From assembly GCF_000237925.1 (NCBI RefSeq), contig NW_017385991.1:868001-932000 (forward strand): a stretch of 64,000 nt of DNA, in the 5' to 3' direction. The notes below the pieces were generated by a model, which was not told where the DNA came from, ran no database searches, and saw only the letters and a program-made list of their open reading frames with translations. The DNA comes from Schistosoma mansoni. Its lineage: Eukaryota > Platyhelminthes > Trematoda > Strigeidida > Schistosomatidae. Shown here piece after piece: positions 1-13,726 of the stretch. Within the stretch, counting starts at the first letter, position 1. Every line of letters begins with the position of its first letter. Both the position numbers and the translations under genes were made by a program.

Positions 1-830
1 CTTACCACTATTTAAACTTATCGGTCATTATCACAATCTAAACACAAATAATGATCATTAATAACAGAATAGATGGAGTGTTTGTCTAGTCTCATGAGTT
101 ACATAAAGCATATCAAATGTTATGATCGTATTTATATATTACAAACAAAATACAATCACAAACCTTTCAATTTTTATCTAAATACAAGCGTTTGTATTTC
201 ATGATAATACTCATTGAAAATATCATGAAAACACAATAGGCTTCTTTTCTCTTAGAATCCCTTTTTATTCTGTAACAAGTTTGCTCGACTCTCCTAATAA
301 ATAAATATAAAGGAGAAAAGAATCTTGAAAACATTTTTTCGAGATGACTATAAGAGCTCTAGGATGAGGTTATCTGTAAAGTTTTCTATGATTACCGTAC
401 CGTACCCAGGTACTTCCAATCAGTTATCAGTTAATTTAGTGTATGTGTGATGTATGCTAAAGTATGATCTTCATCATAGATTTCATGTAAAGCCATAACA
501 TGATGTGGCTCACCCCTACACTGGACATTCTCACAACAGACGGTTATGAATAACTCCTACTTGAGTTTACTATTTCAGTGGTAAAAGTGAGGGAAGAATT
601 AAATTTCAGTTGGCTTGGATGGCATGATTACATGCTTATTTACGCCTGTTACCTCTCACAGAGGAGCATAAGCTGCATACCAGCACTTTCTATACAACCC
701 TGTCCTGGGAAATCCTTTCCAGTTACAACCCAGTTACAACCGTATCTGCCTCGTGATTCAGTTTGCTGATTTCCAAAATGTATGTCTCATCTAACCCAAT
801 CGTTTTTTTCCTAATTTCCTATTCATCTGG
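1..830. other. Intergenic, no gene seen
   Basis: AT-rich sequence with only short random open frames. No conserved exon, tRNA-like piece or recognisable repeat was seen in it. Confidence 0.5.
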
Positions 831-834
831 AAGT

Positions 835-2160
835 TGGTTTGTCCTCTCCCACAGAAGGCTGTTGCTGATGGGATCCGGCCGATTCAAATTGAGTGTCTTG
901 CATAGATAATTGTTTATAAATACTCATACCTTCTTGATGATGGTTGTGGTAGTTCTCCAAGTTTCAGCTCCGTACAGTAGGACTATCTTGACGTTCGTGT
1001 TGAAGATTCCATGCTTCCCCTCAGATGTGGTGGTCTTCATCATCCAGTTGAACACCAGAAGAGAAAGAAAAGGAGAGAGTTAGAAGCGTTGTTTGACATT
1101 GGTCTTCACTTGGAATACATCTGTCAGATACCCTCCATGCATAACTATGCATTCCAGCCCGTCGTATGAATTCCAAATGATATTGACGATCTTCTCAGGT
1201 ACACCATAATGTCGAAAAAGGTTGTATGAGGTTCTTTCTCCCATCCACGTTGTCAAATGCTTCCTTATAGTGAAGAAGGTTGATGTATAGTGATGAATCC
1301 TGTTCACGTGATTGCTCAACAGTTATATGTAATGTAGTAATTCGGTCTGTGCACGACCGATCCTTACGGAATCCAGCATGTTGATCTCGAAGTTGGGTGT
1401 CTACTGCGTCTTCCATCCGGTTCATCAACACTCTGTTTCGAACTTTTTCTGACACTGGCAGTAGTCTGGTTCCTCTGTAATTCTCAAGTTTGCTCAGATC
1501 TCCTTTCTCTGGCATGTTGATGAGGTATCCTTCTTTCCAGTGTGTCGGAACTTGTCCTTCCTTCCAGATCCTTCTGAATAGAACGTGAAGCATACTTGCA
1601 GTTGCTTCTATGTCTGACTTAAAAGCTTCAGCTGATATATTGTCAAGTCCTGCTGCTTTTCCACTCTTGATTTGTCTGATGGCCATCCTGATTTCTTCCG
1701 TCGTTGGTGGAGTGACATTAATAGGAAAGTCTATAAGCACTGCTTCGATAGCCGGTGCATTCAATGGAGCTGGTCCATTCAAGTGTTCCTCGAATTATTC
1801 TACCCATCTGTTCCTCTGTTCCAGGATCTCGATGATTGTATTGTCTTCTTTGTCCTTGATCGGTCTCTTTGGTTTACTATATTTCTCTGCTAGTTTCTTC
1901 GTTGAATCACATAGCTGTCTCATATTCTTTTCTCTTGTAGCATTTTCCGCCGTCGTTGCTAGTTTTCCCATGTATTTCTGCTTGTCGGCTTTAATGCTTT
2001 TCTTTACTTGCCTGTTTGCTTCTGCGTAGTGTGATTGCGCCTTGAATATCTCTGCTCGTATTCGACTGCTTTTAATTGCTGTCTTCTTGTTCTTTCTCTC
2101 TTTAATCTTGTCCAGGGTTCCTACGGAGATCCATTACTTATGATAATGATTCTTGTGTAA
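835..2160 (-). mobile_element. RTE-like LINE, reverse transcriptase fragment
   Basis: Degraded non-LTR retrotransposon on the minus strand. The frame at 1,195-1,782 carries reverse-transcriptase blocks: SGKAAGLDNISAEAFK (region 1), RVLMNRMED, AGFRKDRSCTDRI and the palm remnant KEAFDNVDG. The overlapping frame at 1,080-1,319 continues with RHYGVPEKIVNIIWNSYDG and HGGYLTDVFQVKT, which are typical of schistosome RTE-clade elements (SR2/Perere-3 type). The reading therefore shifts frame near 1,210-1,320. At about 1,018-1,048 the minus strand still encodes a TTSEGKHGI-like block, and at about 835-1,000 the C-terminal SLLWERTNQLPDE-like block. The endonuclease half is missing upstream, so this is a truncated, dead copy. 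The clade is clear; the subfamily name is an inference. Confidence 0.85.
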
Positions 2161-2169
2161 CTTGTGCTT

Positions 2170-5100
2170 AGATTCGTCCAATTGTTCGAACTCGTGTTCT
2201 TGATCACTACAACGTAAGCAAACAGCATTGCTTCAAATTCGTAGTAGTGATAAGAATATTAAAATAATAGAAGTTGTCATCAATGGTTCAACGTAGGAAG
2301 TAAGTCTTCTGACTATCAATCGTTAAATTTCACTGGAATCATACCGTAAATTAATATTTTCCACTGACTGACTGACTGGAACTGTTACCAATTTCAACAC
2401 TTTTTCCAAACTTCTCACAACCTCATGGTCAAGTATGATACTGTAAATACCCTTGTTTTATGTATATTAACTAACTATCGAATTAGAGTACATTCCGACT
2501 GTCTACCTTTTGTTTTCTGTCCATCATTCAAGAATCGAAGATTCCCTAGGTTAAGAGTTCGGTGTCTAAGAATCCACAAACAAGATGTATCAGTCAACTA
2601 ATAAATTTCCCTGATGATCAATAATGAAATACAAGGTTACGTAAGAAATAGTGACTCTCTAGCAATTAGTTTTAAATACGATCTATCCCCTGGGGTCTCA
2701 ACTTAGAAAATCTAGAACATCAATATCCAAGCTAGTAAATGAAAATCTGATTGTGAGAATATTGATTATATTAGAGTGAATTTGATCTTTGTCATGATTT
2801 CATATCAGCCGATTCATCCTAGTATGATACTCCTTATCAAGGAGTTCTAACAACCCCTCCAGGAATCTAATTCCACTCCATTCTGTCTCTCATAGAACCT
2901 GTTGTAAATAGACCACTGAGTTGTAACTCATTTGTTCTCATTTCCGACACACAGAATGACATTATCCATTACCTTACTCTCAACAGTTGAGTAATCCCAT
3001 ACTAGGTTGAAACAACTGTTCGAACCTCCCTTGTTATCGATGGTTACCAAGTGAGCTTCAATATATTACGAAGCTAAATTTAACTTAGAGATTACCCTTC
3101 TTTTAACTGTTTGTCACAGGCTGACTTATTAAACAGATCTATACCCCATGTCAAGAAGACAGTGGTAGAAGTGACTTTATTGTTAACTTCTTTGAGAGAT
3201 CACACTTTATTTCAACAAATTGAGGCGACTGATAACATTAGGTGTACAAACATCAACCAAATCAAAGGTTAACTCCCAAAATTAAACAATACTACTGAGA
3301 CCAATTTGTGGTGACAGATAAGTCCCCAAAATAAACAACTTTAAGTCCTCAACGTTGATGTTCACCCTGGTGGTTTTACTGAACACACACTCAGATGAAC
3401 GAGCTCAGTCAAACGTCTGAACCAAAGTACGCGGTTCTGAGCATTTCCTACGACAAATAGACAGCTCAAACCCCATAAAGTGTGACAACTTGGCCTACAA
3501 TCTAAATATGCGCTCACATCCCATCATTCTTGACTTCCAATTTTATCAGCTTTAAAATCATTGCGTAGGATGAGATTTCCGACTGCAAAACCATCTAATT
3601 CTGCGTTTTCCTGGTCTTTTCAAATTCAACAAGTAGAAATGTTCAAAACATGCAATGTAACCGCATGTAAGGACAAATGAATATCTACATTTAAATGTAT
3701 TTGAAAGCAAAAATTTGCTAAAAGATTTATTTTAATATGATTTTTCCTATTATGTTTAGGTGTGAAAATTGAACGGCAGTTCAGACTACTTATTAATATT
3801 AAGTAATAAGATAGAGGAACTAAAAATACAATACTTGAAATGGAAACGGACTGTCACAATTGAAGTAACAGAAATTAAGACAGAAAGAATGTCATTTTAT
3901 AACAACCTCAAAAAGTCTCATACTAGATCTTTATCTTAAAAATATAGTCATACAAACCAGTTCCCAAATATTTCATGTTGGATGGTCGTTTGAGCCGAAA
4001 ACCTATATATACGGGTTCCCATGAGCGAACCCAGTTACCTGAGTGAGAAAACTAAGAGCAAATAGGAAGCCTTTATTAGCTAATCCGAATCAAAGTATGT
4101 AGGTCTATCTCCAGAAAACGAAGCCAGATTTTTTATCAATCACCCGTCTGTCGTTCTTGGATAATTAGGCTGAATATTGACCAATAGCGTACACCTGTCA
4201 ACATATCCCACTCGTAATTTGGCTTTGAGCTGGTGTCCGATTGTCCCAGGATATCAATACGCTTAGATCATCCAAACTCTCTGAAAACATTACTTTGTGG
4301 TCTGAAGTAATTATACTAGAAATTATTCAGGGATTTTGAAATAAAGTATAGACTATCGAAATCCATGTTATTCCGCCCCTAACTGCCCTGATACTTCTGA
4401 GTGTGCAGAACATATTCTCCTTATCCAGCTGTTTTCTCATTCATCCCTTCAAGCAAAGAAGTTTCACAGACTACATTCACATGGGACGGCTAAGGTAGCA
4501 AATGTCTAAAGCTTAAACTGAATTATTGTATATATAGGGTCTGCCTACGGTAGTTGGGGACCCCTGATTTCAAACTGTGTCCTCATGAGTTACCGAGTCC
4601 TGGGCGAATGAATACTATATGAGCCAACTTTTGGCACTGACTATCATTTGTTCGTACTCTTTGACGCTGCTCCATTCAGTACCGGATTAAATGTGGAGGC
4701 CAAAATCTGAGGACTGTCTTCTCAGAAAACCGATAATCCGATAATCAATCATCATGGTGGTTCACGGTGTTACAAACTAGAGAGTTATGATTTCTACGAA
4801 ACCCGTGAACAGGCTATGCAGCAGTAATGTTTTACATCAAGCTGATTAAGCCTTCATACCATTATGACAACTAACTATGGCAATTAATGTGTTCAGGCTA
4901 CCTCGTCCGCTGCACCGCGAACTGATGGCTGTGATCTCCAGGAGCAAAGAAGACCTAGCTTAGGCTTTTCAGGCTTGGAACAGCTCGAAGAATGGCCTAT
5001 AGAGACACATCAGATGTTGTGGAAGATGACTCAGATTCACAAGGCAAAGGGAGATGAACAAAATAAAATAAACCTTGGTGTGGGTTGTCCTCGATTAACA

Positions 5101-5655
5101 ACCCACGATACAAAACACCAAGGTTACACTGCCGAAATAGAAAAACTGTGAACAGGCGAAAAACCTGCAACGGTCGGTTCCCACAGAACTAGCTAACCCA
5201 CAACATTCTGCTCAAGAATTCGAGGACAGATACTGTTGTAGAGCAGCAGCGAGCGATGGAACGAACCATCAAGTGACTCCATAACTACGTAGGAGAAATA
5301 AAGGGTAAATTACGAGGGATCGGACACAATTAATAAATCAAATCTGAGGACCGTAACTCTCACTGAGACATTACCTCGACTTCACGGGAGACAAACTGAG
5401 TATCCAAGGTAGGAAAAAGGGTATGCAGAAAAGGAAGAGCGGCGATATACATACCAACGCACACTGCAAAAGCATAATATCAAACAGTATCAAGGTAAAC
5501 AAGGTAAAAGAACTATGCTCAAGTTGTTTTTACATGAATAGCATCAAGTAATCAATTGAAAGAATATACTACCTTCCCATAGGTACTAATACCAAGAACG
5601 ACAAAATAAGCCAGTGGACGAAAGTTCTACCACACCGGCAATTCAGTCACACACT
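2170..5655. other. Intergenic, decayed repeats
   Basis: No host exon was recognised. The stretch has the mixed texture of old repeats. On the plus strand at about 4,900-5,060 there is a coding-like but interrupted segment that may be a LINE remnant. It also contains a nested hairpin at 5,073-5,123, listed separately. Confidence 0.4.
5073..5123. repeat. Nested inverted repeat (two-tier hairpin)
   Basis: The outer arms CCTTGGTG (5,073-5,080) and CACCAAGG (5,116-5,123) are perfect reverse complements. Inside them GGGTTGT (5,082-5,088) pairs with ACAACCC (5,098-5,104) around a 9-nt loop. The two stems are separated by 1 nt on one side and 11 nt on the other, giving a long hairpin with a bulge. 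Function unknown. Confidence 0.7.
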
Positions 5656-5662
5656 CCTAGCT

Positions 5663-6342
5663 GGGAATTTCAACATTCTATCATTTAGTCTCAGCAAGCA
5701 AAACAAAACCCCTGTACAGCGATTTCATAATAGACTTGTTCAGAAGTAAGAAGTTCGGGACTGATAGAAAATGTGGGTCACATCAACAGTGAAAATCCCT
5801 CAAAACTAGACCATTCGCTAACAAATTATCAGCTTCTAGTCGAAGATGTTCATATTTCGGCATCAATAGGGAGTAGTGACCCATAAACACGTGAACACTG
5901 GTGGATCATCATCTCTCGATTGAACTAGCTGTGCCTCATGCATGTCTCATAACTTACCTACTGTTGTCACTACCACATACCACTATTTTGTACCTATCAC
6001 GCCTTTGATCACTCCGTTTCCCCTTTTACCCTTACACTTCTGTTTCACACTGCCTGAAATTCGAATTAATTGACCAACAATATATTTATCTAGTTTTTGA
6101 AACTATCATCTGGCATCCGAATATTCACTTAACTATTTTTCATATTGCAACTAACCGTCCTCCTGTCTGGTAATGTGCAACTGCCAAATTGACTAGAATT
6201 AGTGCAATTGAGAGGCCAAACTACCGTCCATTAAAGATTACTAAATGCCCGTAACCGTGCCAAAACAACAAGAAGCTAGTGTAAATAAATGAATAGGTTT
6301 ATACGAAGTTGTCACAAGAACATTGGATATTGGGTAATACAT
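5663..6342 (+). repeat. ~670 bp repeat, copy 1 (inverted partner at 48.9-49.6 kb)
   Basis: Almost the whole segment reappears reverse-complemented at about 48,925-49,588. It includes recognisable blocks such as AGTGCAATTGAGAGGCCAAA and CCATTAAAGATTACTAAAT, plus a shared stretch reading CCCCTGTACAGCGATTTC. A 12-13 nt deletion near 5,745 and scattered substitutions separate the copies. Homology stops about 80 nt before the PSMD3 start codon. A short LLAGNFNI-like stretch near the left end hints at a LINE origin, but no long open frame remains. Confidence 0.85.
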
Positions 6343-6420
6343 TGGAAGTACTATTAAGTTGCAGCTTCAGAGCGGGTAAACGACAGTGGCGCTACAGCTG
6401 ACTTAGCATACCAACAGGAA

Positions 6421-9400
6421 ATGAAAAGTGGGACTCAGCAACTTCCTGAGAATGATATGGGTCCCCTAGCGGCTTCAGATAAGTTAATAGATGGGTCGCC
6501 CAGTGAAAATCTGAAGGATGCAGACGAGTTATTATTAGAAGATATCCGTGATCAGATCCGATATATTGAAAAATCTGTAATGACCAAAGAGATATATTAT
6601 ATGACAAGAGTTGTGCGTGGCCTGTCTGGCATTCGTCGACGACTCAATTGTAATGTTTTGAGAGGCTTGATGCAAGGGTACTTCCCAAATCCTTCTCCAC
6701 AAAAGACTTATTTTTTGGAGTTTCTTCCTGAGGTTTGTTCTCAGTTGTACTACTAGATTTTAGGCAATGGACACTGACTGTCTATTATCTTCGTTCCGTC
6801 CTCGTGCCGGAAAGCTTAACACTCCATTAATACCGGAGGTGGAGGTATACTTGCATCTACTTCTTGTGATGTTTTTGATTGATGAAAATCACCTAGAAGA
6901 GGTAAATTTACCTAACATTTCATAGTACTCTTCCTGATTCGTAATTTTATTCATTGCACTTTAAGCCAACTTAGTCAAACTGGCATTTATCATCCTGTTG
7001 ACAGTTTCATGGATTGTATTGAGCACAATTTCAACTCACATCTGTTTATTAGATTACGATAAACCATGAGCTGTAACTTAAGGCTAATTTTACGCCTTGT
7101 TAGAAGTAATATTTTGCAAATAGGGTAAGGCTAAGCCTTTCAGTGCAACTGTAAGTTCTATGTCCCAGTTACGTGAAATAAGTCAACTCATCAAGAGTGA
7201 AAAAATAAGATATTTTAATAACGCAATGGGTTTCATCAAATATATCTTGGGTTCTAGCAGTCAAAAGCTATCTTCTTAACTGATTAACATTAGTATATTG
7301 GTTGCACCTAGCATTCTAACTAAACCTCACTGGTATAGGTTTAAGACTTTGTCAGCCTACCAAAAGATGTACGTGAAAACTATTGTTAAGAAACAGGATC
7401 TAGTGTCTCGCTGTGTGTTTCAGTGCTGCGCGAATTTTATACGTGTCTATCGCACAGTAAATTTTATTGCAATAACATTGATTTGCATTACATTTCTGCT
7501 AGGCATGCAAATGTTCCAACCTCCTAATGGATCGTTTAAGTGCCACTGGTCGACGCTCTATGGCACTCCTTGCAAGTCGGTGTTATTATTACCACAGTCG
7601 TAGCTACGAACTTGTTGGACGCTTGGATTCTGTACGATCATTTTTTCATGCTCGTTTATCAACGGCTACTCTTAGATCAGTAAGTGTTTCGCAAAAGTTT
7701 ACTTTCACCATTTAAAGCTACACTTTGTATTTCAATAACTGTAGAGAGAGAAAATAATGCACTTGTAAGCATAGTCAAGGGGTGAATAAAATGAGTGATG
7801 ATATAGTAGTTATGCACTTTCAATCCAGTCACTAGGTCAGTAGATTACCAATAATTTTACGAGTTTTGTCAGTCATTTACACATCTTACTACCTATCCGG
7901 TCGTGCAGTAACTTTATATTCACTCGTTCAAGCTGATCAGGTGCACACTTCTAACTGTTATGTGATATATCTACTCTGGTTTTTAGAGTTTAAATATCTA
8001 GTATATCGGCAAGTGATTAAAATGTAAAACTTAGTTGAATTATGATATGAAACCCTTATCTCAATACTTTCGATTATTTTACCAACACACCGTTTAAAGA
8101 AAAATGATTCAAGATGGAAATGATAAATAGTAGTTTATCGGATAATGTTTGGAATAACCCAGATTGATTAGTATTCATACATGTGGTTTTGACTGAGTAA
8201 GACGAATTTAAATTCCCAAAGCAGCATTAATCTACAACAGATACTTCCTAGTGGTGAAGCGGATCGTCCTTATAAATGCGTTCTTTACACATAAATTTAT
8301 ACTCCTTCCGTGCATAGATACCCTAAGTCTGTAACACAGCTCTACGTATAGAACTGAAGATATTGATTGCTAATACCTTATGCATTCCTAGCATCAGAAG
8401 ATTAATTTCTGTTATGGTCTAATGGGTTAGCGGTTAAACTATTTAGGTTTCAATTTTTAAGTCTCTGGTTTGAACTCCATTCCACTTAATTCAGTCTGTA
8501 TATTTGAGGAATATCATCATTCACCGAACAGGAACATTGGGCGAGACTAAACTATACTGCCGACCTTTGAACGAATCTTAAATGACCTTGAGAAATATTA
8601 GCCAATCAGAAGACAGTATACAGTAAAAATATATTATACAAAACTCAAAAATTAGAGGGGATACTGTTCTTTTACATGACTCAAAAACTTCTCAAGGTCA
8701 GATATAGGTTCAGAAGTTCTAAAATCATAGTGCATACGATACAGGAACACATCCATATGGTTCCATGGTAGTCGACCTCTGAAACCATGATAAGGTCTCA
8801 AAAATTCTTTTAGCCTCGACCACATAGCTTCAATGTTGTTGGTATATTGGTATGGTTTACGGTTTAGGGTTAAGGGTGAGACTATAATTTATGGACGACC
8901 TTTGAGCGACTCTAGAGTGACTCTGAGTGTCAAATAATAACTAAGACCGAATGAGGGTTATAAACCTGTAAGAAGAATTCAAATTGATTTACAGTTCATG
9001 ATTAAGGCTAGGAATTATACTTAGGGTTTTCATCACGAACTGACATCAGCTATAATGCCGAAACTCTATTTATCCAAATGGATAATTGAATTTCGCGCCA
9101 AAATCTTATGATCACTTCTCTTGTAGACGCTAAATTATCACGTCTTCCCTAAAATCCGCTGTTAACCGATCGTACGCAAGTATCAAGTACCGAACTTAGC
9201 GCCGTGACCTTGAAAACCCGCGAAAGCTTCTGATTGGCTCGGCAGTATACTTTAGTCTCGCCGGAACATTGTGGCTCGACATAAAATACAGGAATTTGTG
9301 CTTGGTTTAGTGTTAATAGTTCGTTTACCAGGTACAAATACCTGCATTTGGATTTAAGCTACACTCTAAGTGTGAAGACTAGAGGTACTGCCCTGTTTTC

Positions 9401-12400
9401 CAAAACTAATTAGGTTGAATGAAGTTCAAAATTGAGATTGGAAGTCAAATACTTTGACCACTGGGCCACAGCTTGGCTTCTAAACTGTAATGATAATAAC
9501 TAATTAATTACCGACATCTCAAGATCAGTATAAATTAGAGTTTCTTTTTGAGTCAAATCAGTTCTGTTCCTTCGTGTATGTAGTTTGTCTCGAGGTATTC
9601 AATATACGTCTATCTAATTACTGTCCTTAAGAAGTATCTGTCACCAAATTTTGTTGGTTTGTTTCATTGTGTATGTTTGTTAATATCAGAATGCTACTTG
9701 TATGTAATACCATTTAGTTATAATTTTCTACGGTGATAATTTCTATTTAGAATTTTGATACTAAAGCTGTGCTAATTAACTTATTATTGCGCAACTATTT
9801 GCATTATCAATTGCATGAACAAGCACATAAACTTGTCTCACGTGTAGTATTCCCGGAAAGTGCGCCAAATAACGAATGGGCTAGATATTTGTATTATTTA
9901 GGTAAGTTAATCATCTTAATGTTTGTGTTTTTTTGCTTATAATTATGAGAGAGTTATTACTTTACATTGTATAAATGGTAATAAAATCTTTGTTTAGTTG
10001 TTAGTTGAGGTTCTTTTAATATGTTAGTTTTACTTAACCAATACTGATTTACTTATTGAAAAAATAAAGTGTGTATCCTTTAAAGAACTTTGAACTTCTG
10101 TGACTTCGAATATTTGTTTTCTTAAAGCTTTTGTTGCCATGAAATTTGTCCCTCTTGTTTTTCCTGTACGCTAAGAAGGCTTATAGTTGTTATCTCCAGG
10201 ATTTTACTCCTACAAATTGAACAGTTATCATATGTGCTCAAGATTATATTGTCTGACTGTCAACCATTGTGCTGATTTCATATGATCTACTGTCATCATG
10301 CCAACTTAAAGTTGTGAATAGTATTTCCACATGTAGCCGTTTTGTGAACACTCATTAAATTCTTGTCTTATTGGATCTAGTGTTGTACTCTCATGTTGTT
10401 AAATGCCATACCATTATTATTCAACTAAATTATGATGAATAATTTCATGGGATCTAAATTGCTCGAAGAGAATAACTTTATGTACCCATTATTCTGCAAA
10501 TCACATTTTCATCGAGAATAAAAGTGGGTTCTAATAACAACTGAATGGTGTATCAATTGTTCCATCTATAGCCATAGAAAAGACTTGTTTAGGTAACCTA
10601 AAAGGATTAGCTACCTCAGATAACACTATTAGGCTGCATAAAGTTGAGTGTGTTTAAACTTGTGATCTGTTGACTGAAAGCCAAGTGCTTTAACTACTAA
10701 GCCAACGCACACTGATTCACGTGTACTAAACTACGTCAATCCCAATTAACAGATACTCAAGTGCTTAAAACGTACTCAGTCTTCAATAACCATCTTTTCA
10801 CTAATAGTCTATGTGCATACCTTATTGTTGATGCTTATCTTATAGAAAAATTGATAAGTCTTTTTAAGAAAATATCTCATGAATTTTTATGTTATACATA
10901 CTAGGAAATGTAGTCACTTCAGTATATATATCCATTTTACTAGGTAGAATCAAGGCAATCCAATTAGACTATTCGTCAGCTCATGAACATCTAGTCTCTG
11001 CTTTGCGTAAAGCTCCTCAACACACAGCCACTGGTTTTAAACAAACCTTACACAAATTAAATACAGTTGTAGAATTATTGCTAGGTGAACAGCCAGATCG
11101 TTCTATATTTCGTCAAACGACATTTAAAGCTGCTCTACAACCATATTTTCAGCTAACTCAAGCAATTCATGCAGGAGATTTATCTCGATTTAACGATACC
11201 CTTCGAGTTCATGGAGCTCAGTTTTCAGCTGACAAAATGTATACTCTAATTATTCGATTACGTCATAATGTCATTAAAACCGGTGTTCGACGAATATCCT
11301 TAAGCTATTCTAGAATTTCTCTAGCAGATATCGCCAAAAAACTCCAACTGGACAGTGTCGAAGATGCAGAATACATAGTTGCAAAGGTAAGTACCCTAAA
11401 ATATTTTATCAGTAAAATCCCACCCACCCCCTTTGCTCGTTTTTGCAAAAGTAACAATATATCATTACTTCTATAGTGTAATAAAAACATAGTTCTGATA
11501 ATCGTCGTCTTCTTATTGCACTATCGGAATTTATCAAAGGGACTAATTGCTTTCTATATCATTATTTTTTATCATACATGTTGGGTTTCAGATGAACCAT
11601 TCGTAAATATCGTATCTACAAGCTCTAGCAGTCTTTGAATCCAAATAAAACATGAATTACTATACTTAATGAAGTTCTCTCAAATTATTATGAACCAAGC
11701 GACTGATCACAATAGATGGGGAGGGGGGAAATGTTGTAACTTATTGTTATCATCATCAGCATTACTATTACGTGTTGCTACTAGGTTGTAATTGTAAGTA
11801 GATAGACGTAATCATATAGCACACTATTAGTACAAATCCTAGTGTATACCACAACTTCACATTAAGAAACGCTGTTAAGCGATAGAAATGATAAATATGC
11901 ATGCATGGATTCGATTGCGAATTAACTTTCTGCGGTTTTTATCAAGTAAATCTTCTCTGCAAGGTTTGTCTTTTGTTGTAGCCGAACTAGGATAGAACGG
12001 AGCTGTAATATTGAAGTGTAGTTATTTCCGTTAACACAGTTATATCAAAAACTCAGTACCTTCCACCATAAGACATGTGGATATATGTAATGCATCAAAG
12101 GTATAACTCTGTCAAATATGTAGTCTTTCGCATTTTGAAAGTTCGGGTTTTTATTGGATTTATAAGTTTTAGACATTGCATATTCGTTTGAATAGAACAA
12201 AATATCAAGGGAATTCACATTCGTTATCCTTTTTATGGATTCGATGTCACTTGATAAATTATCTCGGAATATAATGAATTGGAGAATATCTGCCCCCTAC
12301 GGCTTTGTCTTCCGAATATTTTCCTAGTGGGTGTACAATAGCTAATGACCAAATAGACACTATCCTGTTGTGAGAAGTACCACAGTTTGATATATATTTT

Positions 12401-13686
12401 AAATATATTTAGGCTTTACACGCAAATTATGTTAGCGACTTTCATTGCAGTACAATGTCAGATGTTGATCCGCTCGTTTAATGACTTCATTTTAATGGAT
12501 TTGATTTGAACTTGCACATTGACTTATCATGTAAATTTATGAATAGAAAACGTCAAGCTCGCATATACCATCAATTTTTTTTATGTTTCACCATAAGAAT
12601 TCCTTAAGAGGTCAATAACAGTGACTGGTAGCTGAAATATTCTCAGATAACAACCTAATAAAGCTTGTAAATAAATAAATGATTAAAGTCATTGTATTTT
12701 GACTTTCTCACCAATTTAATCCTTTATGCTTCTTTTCTATTATAATAATTACTATCACCGCTAAGATTATTATTGATATAACAGATCTCACTGTCACATA
12801 TACTACGACAATACGTTAATAAGACGAATGGCGTCATATCAGAACTAGGATTCACGATCCACAATATAAGACCATAGAAACACTAGAGAATACTTTATTC
12901 AATTCAATTACAAGTAGTCACTCTCGGTGAGCCCGGAGTAGGAATCAATATCAGGAAGGGAAGTCACATATTTAGTAGTCAGTAGTCTGTCCACAATCAG
13001 TGATCAATCATATTTTACTTCCATTACCACACATCAACTATTATCATGGTTGTTACAATCAACTGTCTTAATCAATCTTGTTTTTTTTTCAAAACGAAAT
13101 TATTCCAAAAGGCTATTCGCGATGGTGTGATTGATGCTATAATTAATCATAAAGAAGGTCATGTAACTACAAATGAAACGTTAGATTTATATTCAACACG
13201 TGAACCTTTTAATCAGTTTCACCAACGTATTAAATTTTGCCTCAGCATACATAATCAAGCGGTCAAAGCAATGCGTTATCCCCCGAAACAATACTCTAAA
13301 GATATTGAATCTGCTGAAGTAAGCTATTATAATTATAATAATTACTATTATTTTCGTTCTGTATGTTGTTAGGGAAGTTCAGGAACTTGAACCGGTGCAC
13401 ATCTTTACTAGGTCCTACGTTGATGCTGATGAATTGACTACTGTTTACAGAACTCGATTAATAATTCCGGGATTATTTTAATTTTTTATATTGCTAAAGT
13501 TAGAACCGTTGGTTTGAAAAGTAATTTTGTCTTCATAGATATTCACTGATTCATATTCATGTATCACATTTGGATAAAAAAGATTATGAACGTGACTGGA
13601 AAGTTTCTTATCATACAAAAAACTATATGCACATTGTTAGTTTTGGATTTCTGATCATTGTCTATAATTGGATTTGAAAGAACGAA

Positions 13687-13726
<40 letters not shown>

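Noticed and set aside
8860-8882. TTTAGGGTTAAGGG, telomere-like repeat
   Set aside because: Only about two imperfect TTAGGG units; far too short for an interstitial telomere tract.
10889-10943. Upstream extension of the open frame before PSMD3 exon 5 ([11 protein letters not shown]...)
   Set aside because: It is intron read-through. The acceptor TTTACTAG at 10,936-10,943 restores the conserved [12 protein letters not shown] junction.
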